The position numbers and the translations under genes were made by a program. From Legionella busanensis (lineage in GTDB: Bacteria; Pseudomonadota; Gammaproteobacteria; Legionellales; Legionellaceae), in NCBI RefSeq assembly GCF_900461525.1, contig NZ_UGOD01000001.1, positions 1-64,000 of the forward strand: a stretch of DNA of 64,000 nucleotides, read 5' to 3'. Every line of letters starts with the position of its first letter. The stretch's first letter is position 1. Below, piece after piece: positions 21,123 to 30,397 of this stretch. The notes beneath the pieces are model-generated. The model saw only the letters and a program-made list of their open reading frames with translations, was not told where the DNA came from and searched no databases.

Positions 21123-21152
21123 TTTACACCGTTTTAATTAACTCACTATGCT
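21123..21152 (+). promoter_or_regulatory. Putative promoter of the chemosensory operon
   Basis: TTTACA (21123-21128) and TATGCT (21147-21152) are separated by 18 bp, giving a moderate sigma-70-like match about 80 bp upstream of the first CheW gene. I see no sigma-28-type motif here. The downstream genes are packed with overlaps, so this may drive the whole set. Confidence 0.35.
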
Positions 21153-21231
21153 ATATTATTTAGTAAAGACTTATTGTAATACCTAGCTAAGCAAGCATTT
21201 GAAAAGTAATATAAATTTGCTAAAAGGATCA

Positions 21232-21702
21232 ATGATCGTGGAAGGAATGTTTATTAATTGCTTAAAATTAAGGCTTAATGAAGACCAAATTCTTGTTGAT
21301 TTAAATCAAATTCAAATGGTTTTAGCGCTTCCAGAATTAGATAAACTACCTACTGAAGATGATGCGGTGGCTGGTTTACTTAACTTCCATAGTCAATTTA
21401 TTCCTGTTTACCATCTTGCAAGCCTTGTTGACGAACAAAAACCAATTTATGATTTAAATACTCCTATTGTTATTTGTTCTTTAATAAGTGGATTAATAGG
21501 ATTATTAGTATCTGAGGCAATAGAAGTATGTTTTATCTCAATGGATAATATTCAAAAATCTGCATTACTTTCACCTTATCCTTATGTGGCCGGTATATTA
21601 GAAGGCGAGAAAGTATCTTCGTGGCTTCTTAATCTAGAAGAACTAATGCATTTTCATCAACTTAAACTTAAAAATCATGAATCCCTTTCTTCTAAAGCTT
21701 GA
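21232..21702 (+). CDS. CheW-like scaffold protein 1
   Basis: The 156-aa protein has a CheW fold: CLKLRLNEDQILVDLNQIQMVL at the N-terminus, GLLNFHSQFIPVYHLASLV in the middle and LGLLVSEAIEVCFI-like strands later. It should link a receptor to CheA. It occupies the WspB or WspD position of a Wsp-like operon. The start is uncertain: ATG 21232 has AAAGGA only three bases upstream, while GTG 21238 has better spacing. Its 3' end overlaps cheR by 26 bp, suggesting translational coupling. Confidence 0.8.
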   Translation: MIVEGMFINCLKLRLNEDQILVDLNQIQMVLALPELDKLPTEDDAVAGLLNFHSQFIPVYHLASLVDEQKPIYDLNTPIVICSLISGLIGLLVSEAIEVCFISMDNIQKSALLSPYPYVAGILEGEKVSSWLLNLEELMHFHQLKLKNHESLSSKA

Positions 21703-23041
21703 AAAATGGGCTAACAAACATTATGGCCTCTATATTCACAGTCATGCCCTAGAGCCAATCCAGCATAAACTAAAAGAGTTATTAAATAAAAGAAACTTAA
21801 ATGAGAGAACTTTTTTTGAACAATTAAATACTGGTCACTCAGAACTCATTAAAATCACAATTGATATTTTAACTGTTCCAGAAAGCTATTTTTTCCGAGA
21901 TAGTGTACTTTTTGCTTATTTAAAAAATCATTATTTACCAAATTTAATTCTTAAAAAAAGACTTAATCACCATTTAAATATAAATATTTGGAGTGCGGGC
22001 TGTGCAAGGGGAGAAGAAATTTACTCCATTGCCATTCTTTTAGTAGAACTTTTACCTGATTTAAAGCAATGGACTCTTAATTTGCTTGGCACAGATATCA
22101 ATAAAAATATCCTTGATGAAGCAAAAAAAGCCATCTATACAAAAAGAAGTTTACGCTCAACTGAAGCAAAGCTTGAAAGCACCTATTTTACAAATCATCA
22201 CAATAATTATACCTTAGTTTCATCTATTCGCGACTTAGTTCAATTTAAGCATCATAACTTAGCTGACCCTCAAAAAATGATTCGACAATTTGATTTAATT
22301 ATTTGTCGGAATGTTTTTATTTACTTAACACCAGAAGTAATTAATAGGGCATTAGATTATTTTTATGATAATTTAATCAAAGATGGGCTATTATTTTTAG
22401 GTCATGCAGAATACCCGCACCAAAATTCATCAAAATTCACCATTAATTTAGAAAACGGCGTTTGTTTTCTTAAAAAGGAGCCAGAAAATAAAAAAGTATC
22501 TCTACCAGCAACCATTCAGGAAGATAAAAGGGAATTTAAATTATCACGTCAATCATTGCTAGCAACTATTGAGTCTCATTTAGAAAAAAAGAACTATACT
22601 CAAGCCTTAGAAGAAATTAATTGTTACCTTAAAAACTGGCCTAAAACGAGCTCTCTATTAAGATATAAAGGGGAGTGTTTATTACAGCAAAATGAATTGC
22701 CTGCTGCACATTTGTGTTTAATAGAATCCCTTAAACTTGATTCTCTTAATCCAGTTAGTTTCTTTTTTAAAGGATTAATCGAACTTGAGCTAAGAGACAT
22801 AATTGCGGCGATGACTTCTTTAAAAAATGCTTTGTATATAAAGAATAATTTTCCAGAAGCAGCTTATTATCTTGGTTTGGTTTACTTACAACAAGGTAAT
22901 AAAAATCAAGGGGCTAAATGGCTTAGGAAAGCCTTACAATTTGCTAATAAATTAAATGAGGGTTCTATTTTATATACTGTAGATACTCGAGAAAATTTTA
23001 TTAATGCCATCCATTCGAGTATTTCCTATTATGAGAGATAA
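21677..23041 (+). CDS. CheR methyltransferase with C-terminal TPR (WspC-like)
   Basis: CheR methylates receptor glutamates using S-adenosylmethionine. In the 454-aa protein, residues about 1-75 form the CheR N-domain (with LTVPESYFFRD). The SAM-binding core follows (IWSAGCARGEEIYSIAI near 105-120, LLGTDINKNIL near 137, FDLIICRNVFIYL near 215). Residues about 290-440 contain tetratricopeptide repeats (YLGLVYLQQGNKNQGAKWL). This CheR-TPR arrangement is that of WspC, rather than E. coli CheR. It starts inside the preceding cheW and ends four bases before the second one. Confidence 0.93.
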   Translation: MNPFLLKLEKWANKHYGLYIHSHALEPIQHKLKELLNKRNLNERTFFEQLNTGHSELIKITIDILTVPESYFFRDSVLFAYLKNHYLPNLILKKRLNHHLNINIWSAGCARGEEIYSIAILLVELLPDLKQWTLNLLGTDINKNILDEAKKAIYTKRSLRSTEAKLESTYFTNHHNNYTLVSSIRDLVQFKHHNLADPQKMIRQFDLIICRNVFIYLTPEVINRALDYFYDNLIKDGLLFLGHAEYPHQNSSKFTINLENGVCFLKKEPENKKVSLPATIQEDKREFKLSRQSLLATIESHLEKKNYTQALEEINCYLKNWPKTSSLLRYKGECLLQQNELPAAHLCLIESLKLDSLNPVSFFFKGLIELELRDIIAAMTSLKNALYIKNNFPEAAYYLGLVYLQQGNKNQGAKWLRKALQFANKLNEGSILYTVDTRENFINAIHSSISYYER

Positions 23042-23045
23042 AGCC

Positions 23046-23558
23046 ATGAAGGATGAATTATTAAGCAGTGAAAAAGCTAGAGCTATTTTAGCAAATCGAA
23101 AAGCAATTATTGCCAAAAAAAAGCTAGATTTTACCTTTCAAGAAGAGAGCTCACTTTTACTTTTTAAAATAGATAATATTCAAAAGTATGCCCTTCCTTA
23201 TCAACAAATTGAACGTGTAATCCCTTTCCAGCAAATCACTTATATTCCTGGAGCTAAGCCAATTTTTCTAGGTATAATTTATTATAATACTGAGATATGG
23301 CCAGTAATCAGTTGTAAGCGCCTCTTTCAACTACAAGGTGAAGAGCGTATTTCATTTTTTATTTTATGTAAAAAAGGCTCGCAGCAAATTGCCTTATCAG
23401 TACATGAAGTTTTAGATCAAATTACCCTGAAAAATTCCGAAGAACTCACTCATTTTGCAAATGAAAAAACAATAAATGGAAGTACTTACATTCGTGGAGT
23501 TTACAGAACTGATATAGCAATAATTGATATAGAAGCTATATTTAATATAGTGAACTAA
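23046..23558 (+). CDS. CheW-like scaffold protein 2
   Basis: The 170-aa protein has a charged helical N-terminus (KARAILANRKAIIAKKK), then a CheW domain (LFKIDNIQKYALPYQQIERVIPF, IPGAKPIFLGIIYYNTEIWP, GVYRTDIAIIDIEAIF). I chose the ATG at 23046, preceded by GAGAG; the in-frame region upstream overlaps cheR. Two CheW proteins flanking a CheR-TPR are also found in Wsp operons. The N-terminal extension resembles that of WspD-like proteins in position, though I cannot show homology. Confidence 0.82.
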   Translation: MKDELLSSEKARAILANRKAIIAKKKLDFTFQEESSLLLFKIDNIQKYALPYQQIERVIPFQQITYIPGAKPIFLGIIYYNTEIWPVISCKRLFQLQGEERISFFILCKKGSQQIALSVHEVLDQITLKNSEELTHFANEKTINGSTYIRGVYRTDIAIIDIEAIFNIVN

Positions 23559-23654
23559 TTCAAGGTGATTTGATTTAAAAAGGAAATGAATTGTTTAACT
23601 AAAGTCTGCATAACTTTTAGTATTTTATTAAAGAACGTTTCAGCAAACTTATGA

Positions 23655-25163
23655 ATGGAAGCAATCATGTTGGAAAGCCAGAAAGAAAAATATAAGAGTG
23701 GCCCGTTTAAAATAAGTGTCGGACTTACAATTTTTTTAGTGATTAGTTTTATTATTCGTTGTATTAATTTTCAGTCTGACCATTTTTTGCTAAAATCCAT
23801 CAATTTGATAATTTTATTATTATCTGTTTTGATGGCTTTATTGCTTATTTATTCTTTATATAGACTTAAACGGTCTGATGAAGATTTGTTTGATGTATTA
23901 AATGCTAAGCTAGATGCTATTTCAAGATCGCAAGCCATCATTGAATTTAACATGGATGGCAATATTATTACGGCGAACGAAAAATTCTTAGAAACCTTAG
24001 GATATACCTTAGATGAAATTAAGGGAAAACATCACAAAATTTTTATTGATGAAAAATATAGCTATTCGGAGGAGTACAATAATTTTTGGTCAAAATTAAA
24101 TCGAGGCGAATACATTCAAGCAGAATTTAAACGAATTGGCAAAAATAATAAGGTCGTATGGCTATTATCGTCATATAGCCCAATTTTTAATCGGCAAGGT
24201 AAGCCAGTAAAAGTCATTAAAGTGGCTACAGATATTACAGAACAAAAAAAACAAAGCATCGATTTGGAAAACATGTCTAAGAAATTAAGAGAAATCGGTG
24301 TAAAAATCATGGAAGAAAGCAATGAAATCTCTGTAGGTGTAAAACAACTTGAATCTACAGTATCTGAACAAGTTACTAGTGCTTCACAGCAAGCTGCTGC
24401 CGTCACTCAAATTAGTACGACTATTGAACAGATAAAAGCTACTACAAGTCAAACAAAGGAAAAAGCTAAGCAGTTAGGCGAATCAGCCAATATTACTACG
24501 TCAGTTAGTGAGAAAGGTCGTCAAGCCATTAATCTTATGACCACTTTTATTGAAACACTGCAGAGTAAAATGCAGCAAATTTCAGCAACAATTTTAAGTT
24601 TGAATGATAAAACGCAGCAAATTAGTGAAATTACCGAAGCTGTAGCAGACATTGCCAAACAGTCTAAAATGTTAGCCTTAAATGCCTCTATAGAAGCAGC
24701 AAAAGCTGGCGAATCAGGTAAAGGTTTTGCTGTCGTTGCCGGAGAGGTTAAAGATTTAGCGGAGCGCTCCCAACAATCTACTGAGCGTGTTCAAAAGATT
24801 TTACAAGATATCCGCCAAACTGCCGAACATGCCGTTATGGTAACTGAAGCAGGTAACAAAAGTGTAGAAGAAAATTCTAAGCAGGTTAAGCTCACTGATG
24901 AAATTATTAATTCTTTAGGCAATGTTATTGAAGAGACATCGATAGCGTCTATGCAAATTGTTTCTGCCGTTCGTGAAGAAGCTATTGCTATTGAGCAAGT
25001 AGATGCGAGTATTAAGGAAATCAATAAAGTAACTAATTTATTTAGTTCTGCTACCGAGCAAACCAAAGATTCAACTATTAACTTAAGCAAAATTGCTGAT
25101 TCACTAAAAAAAACAGCAAGTCAATATGGGCTCAGAGAGTTGCAGGAAGTAGACAGAAGATAA
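23655..25163 (+). CDS. Methyl-accepting chemotaxis protein with cytoplasmic PAS domain
   Basis: The 502-aa receptor has two N-terminal transmembrane helices (about residues 19-36 and 48-68) separated by only about 11 residues, so there is no periplasmic sensing domain. A PAS domain follows (about 85-195, with [20 protein letters not shown] and [11 protein letters not shown]). Then comes a signalling domain with the hairpin tip [20 protein letters not shown] and [16 protein letters not shown]. Signals are therefore probably intracellular, such as redox state or a bound ligand. The start may be ATG 23655 or 23667. The 97-bp gap before it is the only sizeable one in the operon. Confidence 0.92.
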   Translation: MEAIMLESQKEKYKSGPFKISVGLTIFLVISFIIRCINFQSDHFLLKSINLIILLLSVLMALLLIYSLYRLKRSDEDLFDVLNAKLDAISRSQAIIEFNMDGNIITANEKFLETLGYTLDEIKGKHHKIFIDEKYSYSEEYNNFWSKLNRGEYIQAEFKRIGKNNKVVWLLSSYSPIFNRQGKPVKVIKVATDITEQKKQSIDLENMSKKLREIGVKIMEESNEISVGVKQLESTVSEQVTSASQQAAAVTQISTTIEQIKATTSQTKEKAKQLGESANITTSVSEKGRQAINLMTTFIETLQSKMQQISATILSLNDKTQQISEITEAVADIAKQSKMLALNASIEAAKAGESGKGFAVVAGEVKDLAERSQQSTERVQKILQDIRQTAEHAVMVTEAGNKSVEENSKQVKLTDEIINSLGNVIEETSIASMQIVSAVREEAIAIEQVDASIKEINKVTNLFSSATEQTKDSTINLSKIADSLKKTASQYGLRELQEVDRR

Positions 25164-25166
25164 TAT

Positions 25167-27236
25167 ATGGATGAAAAACTTCAAAAAATTCTATTAGAAA
25201 CTTTCAAGATTCAATTGCAAGAGATTCATCAATCACTTATTAATGCTTTACTCTCACTGGAAAAAACCACTGAAAAGAATGAATTAAAGGCGACATTAAA
25301 AGAATTATTTCGCTATTCTCACAATATCAAAGGAGCTGCAGCTTCGGCATCTATTCCGGCTATTGCAACGATAGCTCATGGTTTAGAAGATTTATTTCAA
25401 GAATGGCGAGAAAAAGACCACACTCCTTTAAGAGAAGAAATCGATGCTTGTCTACAAGTCTCCGATAATTTGTTAGTAGCTTTGAATTTATTCGACAAAG
25501 GGGAAGCTATTGATGTAGATTATTTTCTAGCGCCGCTTAAAGGAAAAAAAGCAACGGAGTCAATTGAAAGCACCAAATTTGATGAATTTATCAAACTTCC
25601 TCTTAATCGCATTGAAAGGGTAAATGCAAAAGCCAATGAGTTTATTATATATCGTCTGAAATTAATGAATTGGTTTAAAACTTTAGAGCTTTGCGTTAAA
25701 GAAATGAATAATTCAGTGGAATTTAAATCCTTATTATCATTGCCTGCTATTAAAACGTTAAATAATATGTCAGCCGAAAGTGGACAGTTTTTAGGCGATT
25801 TTTCACGATCAATACAAAGTTTACAAGAAGAAGTGAAAACGATGCGAATGATCCCTGCATCGATGTTGTTAACGCCCTTAAGTAGAACTGTTCGTGATAT
25901 CTCAACAAAATTAAATAAATCCGTTGAATTTGAAGTCTATGGCGGCAATATTGAATTGGACAAAGCTATTTTAGATGCTGTCAAAGACTCATTACAACAT
26001 TTAATACGAAACGCTATTGATCATGGCATTGAAGAAGACCAGGAGCGCAAAAAGGCAAACAAACCAATTCCTGCCAAATTACGCATGGAAGTATCCCAAA
26101 GTTCTGGAAAAATTATTTTAAAAATCATTGATGACGGAAAAGGAATAAACCTTTCGCAAGTGAGGCAGCATGCGATAAAAATGGGGCTATACTCGGAAAA
26201 TGAGCTATTACATGCAAGCGATGAAAAAATCTTAGATTGTCTTTTTGTATCTGGATTTTCCTTACATAAAGGAGTGACTGAAATTTCTGGACGGGGAGTT
26301 GGCCTTGATGCAGTTAAAAATGATTTACAAAAATTAAAAGCAGATATTGAAGTTAAGACCGTTGAACATGAAGGTACTTGTTTCACTCTCACACTTCCTC
26401 TAACTCTCGCTACAACACGGGGCGTATTTTTCAAATTAAGAGAACAAATTTTTATGCTCCCCAGTTTATCCTTAAAAGCACTCTATGATCTAAAAGTTAA
26501 AAACTTAAAATGGGTTAATAATCAGTTAACTTATGTCGTTAATCATCAACCTATTCCTGTAGTGAGTTTAAATTATCTTTTAAATCGTGAAGAAGAAACG
26601 TTAGAAAGTAACCAAGATTATTGCGGTTTATATATTGATTACCCGGGGGTTGATCTTATTTTATGGGTTAATTCTATTGTTAATGAACACGAATGTGTCA
26701 TTAAGCCTCTACCATTGCCTTTCTCCCAATTACCACAATACATTGGGACAACATTAACTGGAGATAGCACATTGGTTTTAGCTTTAGAGCCCCAAAAAAT
26801 TATTGAGCTGGCTTTGTTAAAAAACCTTACGAGAGAAAAATTATATCAAACTCAAGGCTCGAAAGAACCCCAGCGCAAAAAAGTGCTTATTGTAGATGAT
26901 TCCTTTACAACTCGTAGCCTTTGTGCAAATTCATTAGAAGCTGCAGGGTTTAGTACTATGACTGCTATCGATGGAAAAAAGGCCTGGGATTTATTACAAA
27001 AAAATTCCTTTGACTGTGTAATTACAGATCTAGTCATGCCAAATGTTGATGGTTTTGAACTTACTAGATTAATCAAAAATGATAAAAAATTAGCTCAAAT
27101 GCCCGTTATTATTATTTCATTATTAAATTCTAAAGAGGATAAAGAACGCGGCTTAGAAGCAGGAGCTGATGCATTTTTTGCCAAAAATGAATTTGATACA
27201 CATTCATTAATCGAAACAATGAGTCTATTACTATGA
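25167..27236 (+). CDS. cheA: Hybrid chemotaxis histidine kinase CheA with C-terminal receiver (WspE-like)
   Basis: In the 689-aa protein the order is HPt domain with phospho-accepting His52 in YSHNIKGAAAS, then dimerisation and ATPase region (N box HLIRNAIDHG near 280, DDGKGI, SGRGVGLDAV). A CheW-like regulatory domain from about 400 follows, then a receiver at 571-689 (KVLIVDDS; phospho-acceptor Asp621 in VITDLVMPN; Lys673). There is no separate P2 domain for CheY/CheB docking. The receiver fusion matches WspE and related non-flagellar systems. It starts three bases after the receptor gene and overlaps cheB by ATGA. Confidence 0.95.
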   Translation: MDEKLQKILLETFKIQLQEIHQSLINALLSLEKTTEKNELKATLKELFRYSHNIKGAAASASIPAIATIAHGLEDLFQEWREKDHTPLREEIDACLQVSDNLLVALNLFDKGEAIDVDYFLAPLKGKKATESIESTKFDEFIKLPLNRIERVNAKANEFIIYRLKLMNWFKTLELCVKEMNNSVEFKSLLSLPAIKTLNNMSAESGQFLGDFSRSIQSLQEEVKTMRMIPASMLLTPLSRTVRDISTKLNKSVEFEVYGGNIELDKAILDAVKDSLQHLIRNAIDHGIEEDQERKKANKPIPAKLRMEVSQSSGKIILKIIDDGKGINLSQVRQHAIKMGLYSENELLHASDEKILDCLFVSGFSLHKGVTEISGRGVGLDAVKNDLQKLKADIEVKTVEHEGTCFTLTLPLTLATTRGVFFKLREQIFMLPSLSLKALYDLKVKNLKWVNNQLTYVVNHQPIPVVSLNYLLNREEETLESNQDYCGLYIDYPGVDLILWVNSIVNEHECVIKPLPLPFSQLPQYIGTTLTGDSTLVLALEPQKIIELALLKNLTREKLYQTQGSKEPQRKKVLIVDDSFTTRSLCANSLEAAGFSTMTAIDGKKAWDLLQKNSFDCVITDLVMPNVDGFELTRLIKNDKKLAQMPVIIISLLNSKEDKERGLEAGADAFFAKNEFDTHSLIETMSLLL

Positions 27237-28267
27237 ATAAGCCTATTAAAGTACTCATTGCAGATGACTCAAAAGTCTCTACCCAACTCCTTGTCTCTAT
27301 ACTTGAAGAAACGAGTGATATTCAAGTAATTGCCACAGCTAAAGATGGGATTGAAGCAATTCAACTGACAAAACAACTTAGACCTGATCTCATTACCATG
27401 GATATTTTTATGCCGAATATGGATGGGATTGAAGCCACACGAACTATTATGGCAGATTGTCCTACGCCTATTATCATCATAAGTTCGCAATATAATAAAA
27501 ATATGGCTGAGAGTAGCTTTAATGCATTGGAAGCAGGCGCTTTATCCATTATTGAAAAACCTAGTCCCTCTTCAAATGATTTTGCAGAAGCTAAAAGATT
27601 TATTCTTAATTCGATACGTGCCTTAGCTGGCGTCCCTGTGGTAACACGAAAACGAACTCTACCATTAGATTCAGTCTCGGCGGTACCTAAAATAGAACAA
27701 ACTTTTAAGATTTTAGCTCTAGGCTCATCTACAGGAGGTCCTGCAGCACTGAATTGTATATTGCAAGGCTTGCCAGCTGATTTCAATATTCCGATTGTCA
27801 TAACTCAGCATATTACGAAAGGATTTTTAGAGGGATTAATTAGCTGGCTGCAATATCAGACTTCATTAAAATTAGAAGTTGCTAAACACAATCAAATGCT
27901 TAAACCTGGGCACGTCTATTTTGCACCAGATAATTTTCATCTGACTATCACAAAAGGCTTAGAGCCGATTGCGATACTAAAAGATAGTATTCCAATTAAC
28001 CATTTTAAACCTTCTGCAAACGTATTATTTACATCCGTTGCAGAAAGTTATCCAAAGGAAGCTATAGGAGGTATTTTAACTGGTATGGGTCGAGATGGAG
28101 CTATAGGACTACTTTTGATGAAGAAAGCTGGCTGCTACACTTTTGCTCAATCGAAATCTACTTCTGTCGTATTTGGTATGCCTGGAGCCGCTGTGGAAAT
28201 GCAAGCGATTAATAAAATCATTGATCTTGAGCAAATTTCCAAATTTTTAGCTAAAATTTGTAAATAA
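27233..28267 (+). CDS. cheB: Chemotaxis response regulator protein-glutamate methylesterase CheB
   Basis: The 344-aa enzyme removes methyl groups from the receptor and opposes CheR. Residues 1-120 are a receiver domain with Asp11, Asp12, phospho-acceptor Asp57 (ITMDIFMPN) and Lys109. The methylesterase domain carries the catalytic triad: serine in GSSTGGP (166), histidine in TQHITKGF (193) and aspartate in GMGRDGAIG near 285. It is translationally coupled to cheA by an ATGA overlap and followed 10 bp later by the free receiver gene. Confidence 0.95.
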   Translation: MNKPIKVLIADDSKVSTQLLVSILEETSDIQVIATAKDGIEAIQLTKQLRPDLITMDIFMPNMDGIEATRTIMADCPTPIIIISSQYNKNMAESSFNALEAGALSIIEKPSPSSNDFAEAKRFILNSIRALAGVPVVTRKRTLPLDSVSAVPKIEQTFKILALGSSTGGPAALNCILQGLPADFNIPIVITQHITKGFLEGLISWLQYQTSLKLEVAKHNQMLKPGHVYFAPDNFHLTITKGLEPIAILKDSIPINHFKPSANVLFTSVAESYPKEAIGGILTGMGRDGAIGLLLMKKAGCYTFAQSKSTSVVFGMPGAAVEMQAINKIIDLEQISKFLAKICK

Positions 28268-28277
28268 TGGAGGAGAA

Positions 28278-28631
28278 ATGAAAATTTTAATCATGGATGA
28301 CAGTGCTACTGCGCGTGCTTTATTTAAAGCTTGTTTTCGCAATAAACCAAATTATGAAATCATTGAAGCAAAACAGATAAATGAAGCGTTAGAAAAAGCC
28401 AAAATGAATCAAATGGATTTAATTGTTCTAGATTATAATATGCCCGATCTTACCGGGAGTGAAGTTGCCCAAATAATGAAAAAAAATGGTGTAAAAGGGC
28501 AATTTGTTCTCTTAACAGCTAATACACAACAATCTGTTATTGATGAAGCAAAAGCTTTAGGCTTTTTAGATGTGATTGAAAAGCCCATTTCTCCAGAAAG
28601 TATTGATTCATTATTAGCAAGGTTAACATGA
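28278..28631 (+). CDS. CheY-like single-domain response regulator
   Basis: The 117-aa protein is a receiver domain only: acidic pair Asp7-Asp8, phospho-acceptor Asp52 in LIVLDYNMPD, Thr in LLTANT near 79, and Lys in VIEKP near 101. All key residues are present. A ribosome site (GGAGGAG-like, 28269-28275) precedes the ATG. As no flagellar genes are nearby, its partner may be the downstream diguanylate cyclase or another effector rather than FliM. It overlaps cheC by ATGA. Confidence 0.92.
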   Translation: MKILIMDDSATARALFKACFRNKPNYEIIEAKQINEALEKAKMNQMDLIVLDYNMPDLTGSEVAQIMKKNGVKGQFVLLTANTQQSVIDEAKALGFLDVIEKPISPESIDSLLARLT

Positions 28632-29245
28632 TCCTTACAGCAAGCCAGGAAGACGCTCTTAAAGAGATTGGGAATATCGGGGTGAGTAAAGCAGCCAAAC
28701 AATTAGCTTCATTACTGCAATCACCGATTAAAATTTCAATTCCTGAAATATCTTTTGTGAAATTACAAGAAATTAATAACGTTGGGCCAAAAGATGAAGC
28801 CTTTTCTTTTGTTTACCAGTTGCTTTCAGAAGATTTACAAGGCTACGTTGCTTTAGCGTTTAAACGTGAACAAACAAACCTGTTAACGATGTCGGTTTTG
28901 GGCAAAATTCCCCAGCTGACTCAAGAAGAGGCTCGAGCATGTGAACAAGAAGCTCTATTAGAAATCGGCAATATTATTATCAGTTCATGTATTACTGCGA
29001 TAGTAGATTTAACATCAAAAAAAGTGGGCTTAACTTTACCCTATTATGATGAAAATAATATTGTGACTTTGCTGAAAAATCTATGTACTTCTTTCCCTAA
29101 TCTATTAGATGAGGTGCTTATTGTATCTACAATTTTAGATATGCAAAAAGATACGCTTTCAGGACATTTATTTTTAGTTTTAACTAAAGACTCTACTAAA
29201 ACTTTATTAATAGCAATTAAAGAATTGATTGATGAAAACAATTAA
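28628..29245 (+). CDS. cheC: CheC-type CheY-phosphate phosphatase
   Basis: The 205-aa protein has the internal duplication of CheC. The first active site DALKEIGN followed by 22 residues and Pro fits the consensus [DS]xxxExxN-x22-P exactly. The second, EALLEIGN with Pro at the same spacing, differs only in the first residue. CheC dephosphorylates CheY-phosphate in Bacillus and Thermotoga. Here the likely substrates are the upstream free receiver or the CheA receiver. Its start overlaps the CheY-like gene and its end overlaps the diguanylate cyclase gene by 14 bp. Confidence 0.88.
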   Translation: MILTASQEDALKEIGNIGVSKAAKQLASLLQSPIKISIPEISFVKLQEINNVGPKDEAFSFVYQLLSEDLQGYVALAFKREQTNLLTMSVLGKIPQLTQEEARACEQEALLEIGNIIISSCITAIVDLTSKKVGLTLPYYDENNIVTLLKNLCTSFPNLLDEVLIVSTILDMQKDTLSGHLFLVLTKDSTKTLLIAIKELIDENN

Positions 29246-30179
29246 CCAAACTGTTTTTGAAAAAATTTATAATAGCTTACCTTTTGGCCTTATGATTGTC
29301 GATAAGGCGCTTACAATTAAATCATGGAATGCATGGTTAAAAGATAACACTCAGATTCCTGAAGAACAGGCTATTGGAAAATCTTTAAACTCCATTTTTG
29401 GTGAAAGTTACTTTAGCTCTCGTTTTAACTGGGCCTTAGAACAAGTGCTCAACTACAGTCATCCACAAATTTTATCGTCTATGCTGAATGAATACCTTGT
29501 TCCTGTTTCAATTGTTAAAGGCCCATTTGGGGAGCTGGATAAAATGCAGCAGGAAGTTTATATTTTGCCCATTGATGATGATGACAATATGGCATTAATA
29601 ATAATTAAAGATGTCACTCAAAGAGTTCACTTAAAAAATACGCTTATGGCAATCGCTGCAAAATTTGAACAAAGCAGTTTCGTAGATATGCTTACTGGCT
29701 GTTATAATAGACGTTTCCTTTATAAATATTTAGACGCAGAATTAAGTAATGCCATACGGGGCGGTTATAATATCTTTTGCTTCATGTTTGACATCGACTT
29801 TTTCAAAAAAATTAACGATGAGCTTGGTCATGACGCAGGCGATGAGGTATTAAAATCTTTTGCTAAGATAGTACGCTCTCTTATACGCCCCAATGATTAT
29901 TTCTTTCGCTATGGCGGTGAGGAATTCATCTCAATAAGCTCACGACTTAACATTCAAGATGCGATAACTATAGCCCAGCGTATACTAAGAGAACTGGAGG
30001 GCACGAAAAAACATGGTAGTGTTAAAAAACAATTAACCTGCAGTTGTGGTATATCTTATTGGACAACTGCTTATCCTCTCATTTCGGGGGAAGAGCTAAT
30101 TAGTTTAGCGGATATTGAGTTGTATAAAGCTAAATCTCGCGGCAGAAATTGTATCAGTATAGATGACAGAATCGTGTAA
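29232..30179 (+). CDS. PAS-GGDEF diguanylate cyclase
   Basis: The enzyme would make cyclic di-GMP from two GTP. The 315-aa protein has an N-terminal PAS-like domain (residues about 5-125, LPFGLMIVDKALTIKSWN). Its GGDEF domain begins at DMLTGCYNRRFL near 155 and contains FMFDIDFFKKINDELGHDAGDEVL and the active-site motif GGEEF. An inhibitory I-site RPND lies five residues before GGEEF, so product feedback is expected. It has no receiver domain and no membrane helix. Its start lies inside cheC, which ties it to the chemosensory operon as the probable output. Confidence 0.93.
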   Translation: MKTINQTVFEKIYNSLPFGLMIVDKALTIKSWNAWLKDNTQIPEEQAIGKSLNSIFGESYFSSRFNWALEQVLNYSHPQILSSMLNEYLVPVSIVKGPFGELDKMQQEVYILPIDDDDNMALIIIKDVTQRVHLKNTLMAIAAKFEQSSFVDMLTGCYNRRFLYKYLDAELSNAIRGGYNIFCFMFDIDFFKKINDELGHDAGDEVLKSFAKIVRSLIRPNDYFFRYGGEEFISISSRLNIQDAITIAQRILRELEGTKKHGSVKKQLTCSCGISYWTTAYPLISGEELISLADIELYKAKSRGRNCISIDDRIV

Positions 30180-30397
30180 ATTTTGGCTTTTAAATATATG
30201 CCTATAATATTTATATAATCGGGAGGGATGAATAGAAAAATAAAGGCCAGAATAGCACTGTTTTTCTATTTTAACTTAAAAATGTTCTTTAATTTCAAAA
30301 TTAAAAAGGGTAATTAATATCCTGAATTATATAATTTATTTGAGTCAAAGCTAACCTTTGTATTCACACTCATAAAAAACCATAGTTAACAAACTTG

